Positions 54,469 through 63,133 of a stretch of DNA of 64,000 nt are shown here, one piece after another. The notes beneath the pieces are model-generated. The model saw only the letters and a list, made by a program, of their open reading frames with translations. It was not told the origin of the DNA and did not search any database. The stretch comes from Flavobacterium turcicum (lineage in GTDB: Bacteria > Bacteroidota > Bacteroidia > Flavobacteriales > Flavobacteriaceae): NCBI RefSeq assembly GCF_011365745.1, contig NZ_JAAOBY010000009.1:1-64000 (forward strand). Direction: 5' to 3'. Within the stretch, counting starts at the first letter, position 1; every line of letters begins with the position of its first letter. The translations under genes and the position numbers were made by a program.

Positions 54469-55116
54469 ATGAAAATTGCTATTATTGGAGCCACAGGATT
54501 TGTAGGCACCGCTATTTTAAACGAATTGACTGCTCGTAATCATGAAATTACCGCTATTGCAAGAAACCCAAAAGACGAAAATAAAGAGCACATAAAATGG
54601 GTTAAGGCTAATGCCAATGCAGAAAATGAATTGCTTGAAGCCATTTCAGGAAATGAGCTTGTGATTAACGCCTACAGCGCAGGATGGACCAATCCAAACT
54701 TTTATAACGATTTCCTTGCAGCCTCAAAAACCATTCAAGAAGCGGTAAAAAAATCAGATGCGAAACGATTCATCACTATTGGTGGCGGCGGTAGCTTATA
54801 CGTTGCACCAAATGTTCAAGCGGTTGATACGCCTGATTTCCCTAAAGAATATTATACTGGCGCTACTGCTGCAAGGGATTATTTAAATTACATCAAAGAA
54901 GAAAAAGAATTAGATTGGACTTTTTTCAGTCCAGCGTTAGAGATGCATCAAGGCATTACCAGAGGAAGAACGGGCAAATACCGCTTGGGTTTAGAGAATC
55001 CTGTTTTTAATGAAGAGCAAAGAAGTATCCTTTCTGTAGAAGATCTTGCCGTTGTTATTGCCGACGAAGTAGAAGTTCCTAAACACCACCAAGTTCGTTT
55101 TACTGCAGCATATTAA
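54469..55116 (+). CDS. NAD(P)-binding NmrA/SDR-like protein
   Basis: 215 aa with a Rossmann start MKIAIIGATGFVGTAIL (GxxGxxG at residues 7-13). It has the short NmrA-like form and no complete Tyr-x-x-x-Lys active site, so it may sense rather than catalyse. Similar proteins stand beside Rrf2 regulators in many bacteria. Given that, it probably belongs to the same stress response as the regulator upstream. A terminator at 55134-55177 closes the unit. Confidence 0.84.
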   Translation: MKIAIIGATGFVGTAILNELTARNHEITAIARNPKDENKEHIKWVKANANAENELLEAISGNELVINAYSAGWTNPNFYNDFLAASKTIQEAVKKSDAKRFITIGGGGSLYVAPNVQAVDTPDFPKEYYTGATAARDYLNYIKEEKELDWTFFSPALEMHQGITRGRTGKYRLGLENPVFNEEQRSILSVEDLAVVIADEVEVPKHHQVRFTAAY

Positions 55117-55133
55117 TCGCGAACTGCTTCATA

Positions 55134-55177
55134 AAAAACAGTTTCAAAAGGCAAAAGCGTATTTGAAACTGTTTTTG
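55134..55177 (+). terminator. Terminator after the NmrA-like gene
   Basis: Stem AAAAACAGTTTCAAA (55134-55148) with TTTGAAACTGTTTTT (55162-55176), perfect over 15 bp, loop of 13, T-rich end. Confidence 0.88.
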
Positions 55178-55212
55178 TTTTTAGTACTTTTACAGTTCAA
55201 CGCCATATTATT

Positions 55213-56304
55213 TTGGAACAAAAAAACAAAAACTTAAGCGCACTTCACGAAAAACCTGGAATTGCACCTCCTGAAATGATAAGCACAAAATCAGTTGGAG
55301 CTATTCAGCGTTTTAGAAAAATTCAACCCACTTCGAAAGAACTGGTTGAAGGCATTCTGGCCGAAAATATTACGGCACTAAGCCGAGCTATTACTCTTGT
55401 AGAAAGTACCAGCGGTGCGCATTTGGCGAAAGCCAATGAAGTAATCACAGCCTGCTTGCCACACGCCAATAAATCGGTGCGAATTGGAATTACAGGCGTT
55501 CCTGGCGTGGGAAAAAGTACTTTTATTGAAGCTTTTGGAAAATACTTAACTGGTTTAGGGAAAAAAGTAGCCGTTCTGGCCGTTGATCCTAGTAGCACGA
55601 TCTCACACGGAAGTATTTTGGGTGACAAAACCCGCATGGAAGAATTGGTGAAAGATGAGAATGCTTTCATTCGTCCATCAGCCTCAGGTGATACGTTGGG
55701 CGGTGTTGCCCGAAAAACTCGCGAAACCATAACGCTATGCGAGGCGGCCGGTTTTGATACGATTATTATTGAAACCGTTGGCGTTGGCCAAAGCGAGACG
55801 GCCGTTCATAGCATGGTTGATTTCTTTTTATTGCTCAAAATTTCTGGTGCTGGCGATGAATTACAAGGTATAAAGCGCGGAATTATGGAAATGGCTGATG
55901 CTATCGTCATTAACAAAGCAGATGGCGATAATGTTAAAAGAGCACATCTTGCCAAAGTAGAATTCAATAGAGCCTTGCATTTATTCCCTGCCAAAAAATC
56001 AGGATGGACACCAACAACAGCAGCTTGTAGCGCCATAACACGAGAAGGAATCAGCGAAGTTTGGACTACCATCGAAAAATTCTTAACCCTGACAAAAGGC
56101 AACAATTATTTCTTTGAAAAACGTAAAGAACAAAATCAATATTGGATGTTAGAAACAATTAATGAACAATTAAAATCGAATTTTTTCAGCAATCCCGCCA
56201 TCCAACAATCATTGTCCGAAACTAAAAAAGCGGTGCAAAATGATGAAATTTCACCTTTTGCAGCCGCTCAAAAATTATTAGAAACGTATTTTAAGAAAGA
56301 ATAG
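55213..56304 (+). CDS. meaB: Methylmalonyl-CoA mutase-associated GTPase MeaB
   Basis: 363 aa G3E-type P-loop GTPase. Walker A GVPGVGKS at residues 95-102, the DPSSTISHGSILGDKTRM segment (near 124-141), and NKADGDN as the guanine-specific motif. MeaB guards and reloads cobalamin-dependent methylmalonyl-CoA mutase. The mutase itself is not in this window. The start codon is TTG at 55213: no ATG is in frame closer to the N-terminus. The stop is one base away from the convergent gene's stop. Confidence 0.93.
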   Translation: MEQKNKNLSALHEKPGIAPPEMISTKSVGAIQRFRKIQPTSKELVEGILAENITALSRAITLVESTSGAHLAKANEVITACLPHANKSVRIGITGVPGVGKSTFIEAFGKYLTGLGKKVAVLAVDPSSTISHGSILGDKTRMEELVKDENAFIRPSASGDTLGGVARKTRETITLCEAAGFDTIIIETVGVGQSETAVHSMVDFFLLLKISGAGDELQGIKRGIMEMADAIVINKADGDNVKRAHLAKVEFNRALHLFPAKKSGWTPTTAACSAITREGISEVWTTIEKFLTLTKGNNYFFEKRKEQNQYWMLETINEQLKSNFFSNPAIQQSLSETKKAVQNDEISPFAAAQKLLETYFKKE

Positions 56305-56305
56305 C

Positions 56306-56533
56306 TTATTTAACTTTAATTTCTTGATAGGTTTCATAGCCATATTGTATCATTTTTGCACCTAAAAATAAAGCCAAAAACTTTCCTATCACATATCCAA
56401 CCATGTGACCGTACTTGTAGCCTTCGCCGTAGGTTTCAATAATTTTAATTTCAAAAGGAAAAAATTTCACCACTCCGCTGATAATAAACATAGTACCTAG
56501 GATAAACATGGCATACATAAAAACATTTTTCAT
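56306..56533 (-). CDS. Small two-helix membrane protein, unknown
   Basis: 75 aa with two predicted membrane segments (about residues 5-25 and 43-62) and short charged ends (final EIKVK). No family recognised. Its ATG and reasonable helices favour a real gene. It lies 44 bases downstream of the acidic small protein on the same strand, so the two may be cotranscribed. Confidence 0.6.
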   Translation of the reverse strand: MKNVFMYAMFILGTMFIISGVVKFFPFEIKIIETYGEGYKYGHMVGYVIGKFLALFLGAKMIQYGYETYQEIKVK

Positions 56534-56577
56534 AGTAATTGGGTTATTGGTTAATTGGACTTAATAGAAATATAAAT

Positions 56578-56808
56578 TTACTCTTTTTCGTAGCGCTCCA
56601 TTTCGCGATCGTAAAACTCATTGGCAAGAACGATTAATCCTTCCATTTCTGTATTCAATTCAGCTTCGTCTAAATCCTCAGCTTCTTCCATGAACTCGAC
56701 CTCATCATCTTTCAAATTTATAATAAATCTCGGATAATCAAGGTGAATAATGAATATATCTTCGGGAAAATCAGTATTGTCGCCTAGTAAAAATTTTGGT
56801 AATTCCAT
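56578..56808 (-). CDS. Small acidic protein, unknown
   Basis: 76 aa, strongly acidic: residues 34-60 are nearly all Asp, Glu, Ala and Leu (DDEVEFMEEAEDLDEAEL). The N-terminal part LPKFLLGDNTDFPEDIFIIHLDYPRFI has beta-strand character. I have the impression that similar short proteins recur in Bacteroidota genomes, but I assign no family. It is 28 bases downstream of the MATE gene stop on the same strand and may share its message. Confidence 0.6.
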   Translation of the reverse strand: MELPKFLLGDNTDFPEDIFIIHLDYPRFIINLKDDEVEFMEEAEDLDEAELNTEMEGLIVLANEFYDREMERYEKE

Positions 56809-56836
56809 GAATATTTTTATTTAATAATTGTTGTTT

Positions 56837-58219
56837 TTAATTCTTGTCTTGCTGCAAAATCAGCTTTTTGGTCAGTCTAGCAAAGCGAATATACAAAAAT
56901 AATGAAGCAGCTGTTAGCCCAGCCAAAAGTCCGATCCAAATTCCAACCGCTTTTAACTCTGTATACTTTCCTAGATAATAGGAAATAGGAAAACCGATAA
57001 CCCAATAGGCCACAAACGTAATATACATGGGTATTTTCACATCTTGCAAACCTCGCAAAGCACCTAGTACAACGACTTGTATTCCATCAGAAATTTGAAA
57101 GATAGCCGCTATTAAAAGGAGTTGTGCTGTAATTTTTATAATTTCCTCATTATCCACTAACTGAGAAACATCAGACATATTCAGGAATAAATGAGGTAAA
57201 TAGTTGTGAAATACGACAAAAACTAATCCGAAAATAATTTCTAAAATAATAGCCAATAAAAATATCGAACGCGCCACCACCACAAGGTATTTATAATCGT
57301 TCGTGCCTTTGGTGTTCCCTACTCGAATCATCGCTGTAACGCTTAAACCCATGGCTACCATAAACGTTGATGAGGCCAGCGTTAGCGCGATTTGATTGGC
57401 AGCTTGACTATTTTTACCCAACGAACCTGATAACCAAATAGCGGCTGTAAACAAAGTTACTTCAAATAACATTTGCATCGCCGATGGCATTCCTAGATCG
57501 ATTATTTTCTTTAAAATCGACTTTCGAATGTCTTTAAAGCTAAAGTTGGCAAAGTATTTTTTCAGTACTTGATTATTCTTCATTAGATAATGCATGAAAA
57601 CGACCATCATAATTCTAGAAAGTACCGTTCCTAAAGCCGCGCCTAAAATACCGAGTTTAGGAAAAATCCAAACGCCATAAATAAGAACATAATTAAAGAA
57701 CACGTGCACCACATTGGCCAATAAAATAGCATACATCGAGTATTTGGTGTGCGACAATCCATCGGCAAACTGTTTGTATCCTTGGTAAATAATTACTGGA
57801 ATTAAGGAGAAAGCTACCCAATCAATATAAGGAGATGCCAAAGCAGCTACTTCTGCCGGTTGGTGCATTAAATACATCAACTCTTTTGATAAAACGGTTA
57901 ATATAAATAAAGAAACACCTAAAATGGTACACAACAAAAGACCATGATGAAAAGTAGCTCGGATTTTATCTTCTTTTTGTTCTGCATCGGCCTCGGCAAT
58001 TAGCGGCGTGATGGCAGTAGAAAAACCAATTCCTAACGACATGGCAATGAAAATAAAACTATTTCCTAAGGATACGGCTGCTAACTCCGTAGAGCCTAGT
58101 TTACCCACCATAAAATTATCGACAATTCCGATTAAGGTGTGCCCAAGCATTCCTAAAATTACTGGGTAAGCCAATTTAATATTATATGAAAACTCTTTAA
58201 AGTACTGAGATAAAATCAC
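56837..58219 (-). CDS. MATE family efflux transporter (NorM-like)
   Basis: 460 aa, twelve predicted membrane helices in two halves. LGHTLIGIVDNFMVGKLGSTELAAVSLGNS (read around residues 25-54) is the MATE N-lobe motif. It should export cationic drugs or toxins using sodium or proton gradients. The start codon is GTG: a TATCTTTG box at 58244-58237 lies only 17 bases upstream, which fits this start and a very short leader. Two small genes follow on the same strand. Confidence 0.92.
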   Translation of the reverse strand: MILSQYFKEFSYNIKLAYPVILGMLGHTLIGIVDNFMVGKLGSTELAAVSLGNSFIFIAMSLGIGFSTAITPLIAEADAEQKEDKIRATFHHGLLLCTILGVSLFILTVLSKELMYLMHQPAEVAALASPYIDWVAFSLIPVIIYQGYKQFADGLSHTKYSMYAILLANVVHVFFNYVLIYGVWIFPKLGILGAALGTVLSRIMMVVFMHYLMKNNQVLKKYFANFSFKDIRKSILKKIIDLGMPSAMQMLFEVTLFTAAIWLSGSLGKNSQAANQIALTLASSTFMVAMGLSVTAMIRVGNTKGTNDYKYLVVVARSIFLLAIILEIIFGLVFVVFHNYLPHLFLNMSDVSQLVDNEEIIKITAQLLLIAAIFQISDGIQVVVLGALRGLQDVKIPMYITFVAYWVIGFPISYYLGKYTELKAVGIWIGLLAGLTAASLFLYIRFARLTKKLILQQDKN

Positions 58220-58236
58220 TTGTGTTTTTTTGAGTG

Positions 58237-58244
58237 CAAAGATA
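58237..58244 (-). promoter_or_regulatory. Minus-7 box of the MATE gene
   Basis: TATCTTTG on the minus strand 17 bases before the GTG start codon. The minus-33 position reads CTG. Confidence 0.5.
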
Positions 58245-58372
58245 ATTAGAAGCTTTCAATTTTCAGGTGACAGCTACCATTATAAGTAGCTATTGACACA
58301 TAAAAACAAGGCTCCCTCAAATTCTGTAACAATGCTTTTAAATTCTATAACATGCTAAACGCACTGCCTGTC

Positions 58373-58380
58373 TATCTTTG
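58373..58380 (+). promoter_or_regulatory. Minus-7 box of the beta-barrel gene
   Basis: TATCTTTG, 67 bases before the ATG at 58448. No TTG at ideal distance. Confidence 0.45.
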
Positions 58381-58447
58381 TCCTGTAGATTTGTTGCAAC
58401 AATCACCACATCTACATCATTAAAAAAATTAATAAAAAAATTACATT

Positions 58448-59032
58448 ATGACAATCTCAAGAAAAGTAACAACAGGAATTTTAGCAGCTGCGGCATTTAT
58501 ATTTACAGCAACAACCCAAGCTCAAGAAACTAAAAATGCAGCTACAAATTACGATCAAGGTTTCCGTTTAGGAGTAGGACTAAATGCAGGTTACTCTACT
58601 AACGATCCTTACAAATTAGCACTTGGTGCCGATGTTAGAGGACAATATGATTTATCAAAAAGATACTCATTGACTTTAACTACTGGATACACTAATTTAT
58701 TTCAAAGTAAAGCAGACGGATTTCCTGGACAAACAGAAGGAAAAGATTTAGGTTTAATTCCAGCAAAAGCAGGTTTTAAAGCTTTTATTTGGGATGATCA
58801 GTTTTATGTAATGGGTGAAGCAGGTGCTGCATTTGCAGTAAGTAATGTTGACAATACTAGAGACAAAACCTCTTTGTTATTATCACCAAGTATCGGATAC
58901 GCAACAAAATATATTGATGTATCATTAAACTACACACACTACAACCATTTAGACCGCATCAACAACAACGGTACCGTAGGTAGAGGTGTTGGACAAGTTG
59001 GAGTACGTTTGGCTTACGGTTTCAAATTGTAA
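58448..59032 (+). CDS. Small outer-membrane beta-barrel protein
   Basis: 194 aa. Signal peptide through about residue 25 (ATTQAQE), then repeated amphipathic strands and a C-terminal VGVRLAYGFKL, as expected of an eight-stranded outer-membrane barrel. Function unknown. It has a separate leader of about 60 bases and ends with a strong bidirectional terminator. It is similar in design, not in evident sequence, to the barrel at 23317-23880. Confidence 0.84.
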   Translation: MTISRKVTTGILAAAAFIFTATTQAQETKNAATNYDQGFRLGVGLNAGYSTNDPYKLALGADVRGQYDLSKRYSLTLTTGYTNLFQSKADGFPGQTEGKDLGLIPAKAGFKAFIWDDQFYVMGEAGAAFAVSNVDNTRDKTSLLLSPSIGYATKYIDVSLNYTHYNHLDRINNNGTVGRGVGQVGVRLAYGFKL

Positions 59033-59056
59033 GACGCAATCATATTGAATTAGTTA

Positions 59057-59092
59057 TAAAAAAAGGCACTGCTTGATCTCAGTGCCTTTTTT
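59057..59092. terminator. Bidirectional terminator
   Basis: Stem AAAAAAGGCACTG with CAGTGCCTTTTTT, eight-base loop, shared by the convergent barrel and ppk2 genes. Confidence 0.92.
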
Positions 59093-59096
59093 GCGT

Positions 59097-59975
59097 TTAC
59101 TCTTTTTGAAGCATTTGTTTATAGGCTTCAAAATTAGCTTTGACTTTTTCATCTAATTCCGGCTCCTTGATATCGGTATATTTTTGCATTTCTTCCCAAA
59201 TAATTTTGGCTACGATGTAACGAGCCATAGCTTTGTCATCAGCAGGAACGATAAACCAAGGGGCATTTTCAGTAGCTGTTTTGGTAATCGCTTCCTCGTA
59301 ATAGTGCATGTAATCGTCCCAACATTCGCGCTCTTTCAAGTCTCCCGCCGAAAATTTCCAATGATGCTCCTCTTCCTCTAACCTACGCAGCAATCGCTTG
59401 CGTTGTTCTTCCTTACTCATGTGGAAATAAAACTTCAACACAATCGTGCCGTTTTGAGTCAGGTGATTTTCAAAATTTTTAATTTGATCCATCCTGTTTT
59501 CCCAAAATTCAGGCGTAATATCCGCCACCTCATTTATTCCGGGTAAATTCTCGTTCAAAATATATTCAGGATGCACTCTCGTCACCAAAACATTCTCATA
59601 ATGCGTGCGGTTAAATACGGCAAACTTCCCTTTTTCGGGCAAGGCCAAATAATGCCTCCACAAATAATCATGTTCTAATTCAGTCGAATTGGGTGTTTTA
59701 AAACTATGCACCACTACTCCACGCGGATTAAACTCCTTAAAAACCTCCCGAATCAAACTATCCTTACCCGATGTATCCATTCCTTGCAAACAAATCAACA
59801 CTCCATAACGATTGTGCGCATACATCACGTCCTGCAAAGCGCTCAACTTGGCCTGCACCGCATTCAGTTTTTCCTCTTTCTCGTCATCGCTAATTTTATA
59901 CTGCAATTCCGTTGGGATAGCAGCCAAATCAATTGGTCCAACTGCTCTAAAATCATCTGGCTTTATGAACTTCAT
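59097..59975 (-). CDS. ppk2: Polyphosphate kinase 2 family protein
   Basis: 292 aa single-domain PPK2. Walker A GMDTSGKDS at residues 65-73, Walker B region FNRTHYENVL at 121-130, and a lid segment RLLRRLEEEEHHWKFS near 205-220. PPK2 enzymes move phosphate between polyphosphate and nucleotides; the direction and nucleotide preference depend on class, not settled here. The ATG at 59975 is chosen because a TATATTTG box at 60007-60000 lies within the longer frame. A family 1 repeat stands just upstream. Confidence 0.92.
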   Translation of the reverse strand: MKFIKPDDFRAVGPIDLAAIPTELQYKISDDEKEEKLNAVQAKLSALQDVMYAHNRYGVLICLQGMDTSGKDSLIREVFKEFNPRGVVVHSFKTPNSTELEHDYLWRHYLALPEKGKFAVFNRTHYENVLVTRVHPEYILNENLPGINEVADITPEFWENRMDQIKNFENHLTQNGTIVLKFYFHMSKEEQRKRLLRRLEEEEHHWKFSAGDLKERECWDDYMHYYEEAITKTATENAPWFIVPADDKAMARYIVAKIIWEEMQKYTDIKEPELDEKVKANFEAYKQMLQKE

Positions 59976-59999
59976 CGTATTTATTTTATCTTTACTTCT

Positions 60000-60007
60000 C
60001 AAATATA
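60000..60007 (-). promoter_or_regulatory. Minus-7 box of ppk2
   Basis: TATATTTG on the minus strand 25 bases before the ATG. It starts 8 bases past the end of the repeat copy; no TTG at the ideal distance. Confidence 0.5.
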
Positions 60008-60015
60008 ACAAATTA

Positions 60016-60120
60016 TTAGGAGCTTTTTCCTGCTGTACGCTATATTCCCGATAAATAAAAACTACGGCAAAAAGCCTTGTTTTTCTAAATCGGGAGATAC
60101 CGCTGCCATCAGGGCTAGGG
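60016..60120 (-). repeat. Dispersed hairpin repeat, family 1, copy B
   Basis: Minus-strand reading: starts CCCTAGCCCTGATGGCAG and ends AGCAGGAAAAAGCTCCTAA. The stem is TCCCGAT with ATCGGGA, flanked by TAT/ATA around a bulged C, and an inner hairpin AAAAAC/GTTTTT plus GGC/GCC. Ends match copy A (6483-6565), but the stem sequence is different and still pairs. Confidence 0.82.
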
Positions 60121-60142
60121 CCTCACTGTAACATCACAAAAC

Positions 60143-60982
60143 ATGGAAAAATTCGCACTCGAAATTCTTTGCCAAATCATCGGAATCGGCTCAGCATCAG
60201 GACTCATTTATCAAGATCCTTCACTCTATGTGATTGGTGACAATAGCGGTTTCCTGTACCAATACGATCTACAATCCAAAGAATTACAACGCCATCCTTT
60301 GGTAGAAAACCCAACCGAAAACACTCCTAAAAAAGAAAAAGCCGACTTTGAAGCGATAACGCAGTATCAAGACAGCCTATATATTTTTGGCTCCGGCTCT
60401 ACCGAAAAGCGAAATAAAATGGTGCAGCTTAACGGAAATACCAAACAAGTAATTGCCACAAATGACTTAACCGATTTGTATGCAGTCATGCAAAACTTTG
60501 GCGGGATCAATCCCGAAGATTTCAACATCGAAGGCGCTATTTTCGACGGAGAAAATTATTATTTATTAAATCGTGGCAATGGTAAATCTGGCAAAAACGT
60601 CTTGTTTACCGTGGCTGGCAAAAACCTCAGCAACGATTTTCAGATTCTGTCCAACAGCTACAAATTGCCCAAAATAAAGGGCGTTCGAACCAGTTTTACT
60701 GATGGTGTTTTGGTTGGTGATCAACTTTATTTTTTGGCCTCTGCCGAAGACACGCAATCAACATATGATGATGGCGCAGTTTTAGGTAGCTTAATTGGAA
60801 GCATCGACTTGAAAACCATGAAAATCAATTTTACACAAAAAATTAGCGATACCCATAAATTCGAAGGATTAACACTATTTGCAGATGATGCAGATAAAAT
60901 TCAATTTTTACTTTGTGAAGATAATGACACCGAAGTTTTAGAAACCACGATTTATAAATTGAGAGTCAATAAAAAAAGATAG
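60143..60982 (+). CDS. Conserved hypothetical protein, possibly DUF6929
   Basis: 279 aa. No signal peptide. Repeating short beta motifs such as YVIGDNSGFLYQYDLQ (about residues 30-45), YLLNRGNGKSG, and EGLTLFADDADKIQFLLCEDND suggest a beta-propeller-like fold. The pattern fits proteins I would place in DUF6929, but only loosely. Function unknown. ATG start 23 bases past the repeat element, divergent from ppk2. Confidence 0.6.
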   Translation: MEKFALEILCQIIGIGSASGLIYQDPSLYVIGDNSGFLYQYDLQSKELQRHPLVENPTENTPKKEKADFEAITQYQDSLYIFGSGSTEKRNKMVQLNGNTKQVIATNDLTDLYAVMQNFGGINPEDFNIEGAIFDGENYYLLNRGNGKSGKNVLFTVAGKNLSNDFQILSNSYKLPKIKGVRTSFTDGVLVGDQLYFLASAEDTQSTYDDGAVLGSLIGSIDLKTMKINFTQKISDTHKFEGLTLFADDADKIQFLLCEDNDTEVLETTIYKLRVNKKR

Positions 60983-61118
60983 CTAGAATTTTTCACTTTT
61001 AATTCGCTCCATGCACGTTAAAATTTAATTAAAATAAAAAAGCAAATGCCGTTAGCCGATGGAAACGTGTTAATTTTGTACAACAAGTTTTCAAAAACTG
61101 ACTTTAAAAAAACACCAA

Positions 61119-61835
61119 ATGACTGATTTAAAAAATAAAACGGCACTGGTTACCGGCGCTGGAAAAGGAATAGGAAAAGCAATTGCATTGGCTTTAGCCA
61201 AAGAAGGCGTAAACGTAATTTTAGTAGCGCGCACTCAAGAAGAAATTGACAGTGTAGCTGCAAAAGTACGTTCTTTACGTGTAAAAGCCTTGGCTGTTAC
61301 TGCTGATGTTGCTGATATCAACTCTGTAAACACTGCGGTAGAAAAAGCACTAAGCGAATTTGGCGCTATTGATATTTTAATCAATAACGCAGGTATCGCA
61401 TCGTTTGGAAAATTCTTAGAATTAGAGCCAACCGATTGGGAACGGATTATTCAAGTGAATTTAATGGGACCGTATTACATGACAAGAGCCGTTGTTCCGA
61501 ACATGATTGAAAGACAAACTGGAGATATTATCAACATATCGTCAACCGCTGGATTAGCTGGAAATGCAATGACGAGTGCTTACAGCGCTTCAAAATTTGC
61601 CTTGTTAGGACTAACCGATTCATTGATGCAAGAAATGCGCAAACACAACATTCGCGTTACCGCACTTACGCCAAGTACCGTGGCTACTGATATGGCTAAA
61701 GAACTAAAACTTACCGACGGAAATCCGGATAAAGTAATGCAAGCCGAAGATATGGCTGAGCTCGTAATAGCGCAACTCAAATTAAATCGTCGCGTGTTTG
61801 TTAAAAACAGTAGCCTTTGGTCTACTAATCCGTAA
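61119..61835 (+). CDS. Short-chain dehydrogenase/reductase, FabG-like
   Basis: 238 aa classical [15 protein letters not shown] (residues 12-23) binds the cofactor, NNAG is near 89-92, and the catalytic Ser/Tyr/Lys set lies in [10 protein letters not shown] and YSASKFAL (Tyr and Lys near 155-159). Often labelled 3-ketoacyl-ACP reductase, but the true substrate is unknown and no fab genes are adjacent. A TAATTTTG box at 61071-61078 may start it. The C-terminal NSSLWSTNP is typical of the group. Confidence 0.9.
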   Translation: MTDLKNKTALVTGAGKGIGKAIALALAKEGVNVILVARTQEEIDSVAAKVRSLRVKALAVTADVADINSVNTAVEKALSEFGAIDILINNAGIASFGKFLELEPTDWERIIQVNLMGPYYMTRAVVPNMIERQTGDIINISSTAGLAGNAMTSAYSASKFALLGLTDSLMQEMRKHNIRVTALTPSTVATDMAKELKLTDGNPDKVMQAEDMAELVIAQLKLNRRVFVKNSSLWSTNP

Positions 61836-61853
61836 AAGGACTTAATAGATAAC

Positions 61854-62018
61854 GTCAGTTCGAGTGTTTTTTGTGTAGTAAAGCGGAACAAACTTCTCGA
61901 TACGCTACACTACTCGAAGTGACTTTTATCGAGAACCGTTTTTAATGAAATTTTTCTTGCTTTAGATATGTTATTCTTTCAAAAGCTTTGACGGAGAAAA
62001 CTCGAACAGATGAAAAAT
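61854..62018 (+). repeat. MITE-like repeat, family 2, copy A
   Basis: Begins GTCAGTTCGAGTG and ends with CTCGAACAGATGAAAAAT, near-inverted repeats. It shares a 23-base identical block (61937-61959) with copy B (63186-63208), plus TGTGTAGTAAAGCGGAA near its start. It also carries a short internal palindromic segment TCTCGATACGCTACACTACT. No coding frame. Confidence 0.8.
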
Positions 62019-62070
62019 CATAATTAAAAAGTAAGTTCAATCAACGAATTAGTAAAAAGAAAAAAAACTA

Positions 62071-62116
62071 AAAACCATTGAGAATCGCATTTTAATTGCA
62101 TTCTCAATGGTTTTTT
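62071..62116. terminator. Long-stem terminator after the L,D-transpeptidase
   Basis: AAAACCATTGAGAAT (62071-62085) pairs perfectly with ATTCTCAATGGTTTT (62100-62114), 15 bp, and can continue with GCA/TGC inside. T-rich on both outer sides. Confidence 0.9.
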
Positions 62117-62134
62117 CAATTTTACAAGCTGTGG

Positions 62135-63010
62135 CTATTCATTATTTTGTTGCGTAGCTCTATTTTTCTGTTCTTTTAAAATGGTATTCAAGTGCGGTTT
62201 TGTTTCTCTTTCGATATCACTTTCACTGAGTTGTAAACCTTTGGCATCATCAACCAAAACATACCAAGGTTTGACTTTGCCAAACGGATATGCTCCAAAA
62301 ACAATGACAGGAGTTCCTTTTACTTTTACGTTTTGATCATCTTGAAGTATCCATTCCTCTGCCCAACTGTAGAGTTTTTTAGCATCCGCTTCTTGAAGTC
62401 TCAAACAAGAATGCGAAGCAGGATAACCCGGCAAAGCATACTGATGAAAACCAACACCCAATTTGTTCTCGATATTAAAATTCCATTTTAAATCCCACTC
62501 GTCGTTAAAAGTACTGGTTGTTTCTTCAGCTTTCCAGTTGGTAAAAAACAATCCTGTTGGAGTTTTATCTTTTTCCCTTCCCATATTCGTTGGACCGGTA
62601 TAAATTAGTTCGCCGTTTTCATAGGCAGCAAAAGTTTGTGTGGGATACGAAAAATAGATAATCTTTTCAACTTCCTTCAAAGCCAAAACCTTCAACGGAA
62701 AAGGCAAATAATAAACAATATCACCCGTAAAATCATTTGGAACTATAACCGAATCTAATTTTTTGAAATTCTCAGCGTCTGTTCTATTGATGGCATAAGC
62801 AAGCTGCAATTGAGTGCTATCGTTGCCAGATTTCTTTAGCCATTCTTTCGTGTTTTCAAAATTATAAGTGACTGTACCAGGTTTTTTTCGTTCTATTTTA
62901 GTTGTAATTTTTTCTGATTGATTTTTGTCTTTAGAACTTGCTGCGCTCTCTTTACAAGAAAACAAAACAGAACAAACTACGGCGCTAAGGATACATACAA
63001 TTGGCTTCAT
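62135..63010 (-). CDS. L,D-transpeptidase family lipoprotein (YkuD-like)
   Basis: 291 aa. Lipobox at Cys19 (SVLFSCKE), so membrane-anchored in the periplasm. The catalytic domain has His189 in GVGFHQYALPG and the signature HSCLRL with His200 and Cys202, as in YkuD enzymes that make 3-3 peptidoglycan cross-links. The usual HGChN is HSCLR here, a common variant. A Gly-rich GPTNMGREKDKTPTG segment (139-153) matches. It stands alone between two family 2 repeats. Confidence 0.88.
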   Translation of the reverse strand: MKPIVCILSAVVCSVLFSCKESAASSKDKNQSEKITTKIERKKPGTVTYNFENTKEWLKKSGNDSTQLQLAYAINRTDAENFKKLDSVIVPNDFTGDIVYYLPFPLKVLALKEVEKIIYFSYPTQTFAAYENGELIYTGPTNMGREKDKTPTGLFFTNWKAEETTSTFNDEWDLKWNFNIENKLGVGFHQYALPGYPASHSCLRLQEADAKKLYSWAEEWILQDDQNVKVKGTPVIVFGAYPFGKVKPWYVLVDDAKGLQLSESDIERETKPHLNTILKEQKNRATQQNNE

Positions 63011-63133
63011 AAGGTTAAATTTTAATTAATTTAAAAGTACCTCAATAAACTACCAAGTCTCTTACACAATTTGTATTAGTTATTATAGAATTAAACTTGA
63101 TTAGAATACAATTAGGTAAAATTATTCGAAAGC

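Noticed and set aside
60061..60090. Small hairpin AAAAAGCC region read as a terminator for a gene on the left
   Set aside because: It is the inner part of the family 1 repeat copy B, not a separate terminator; no gene ends there.
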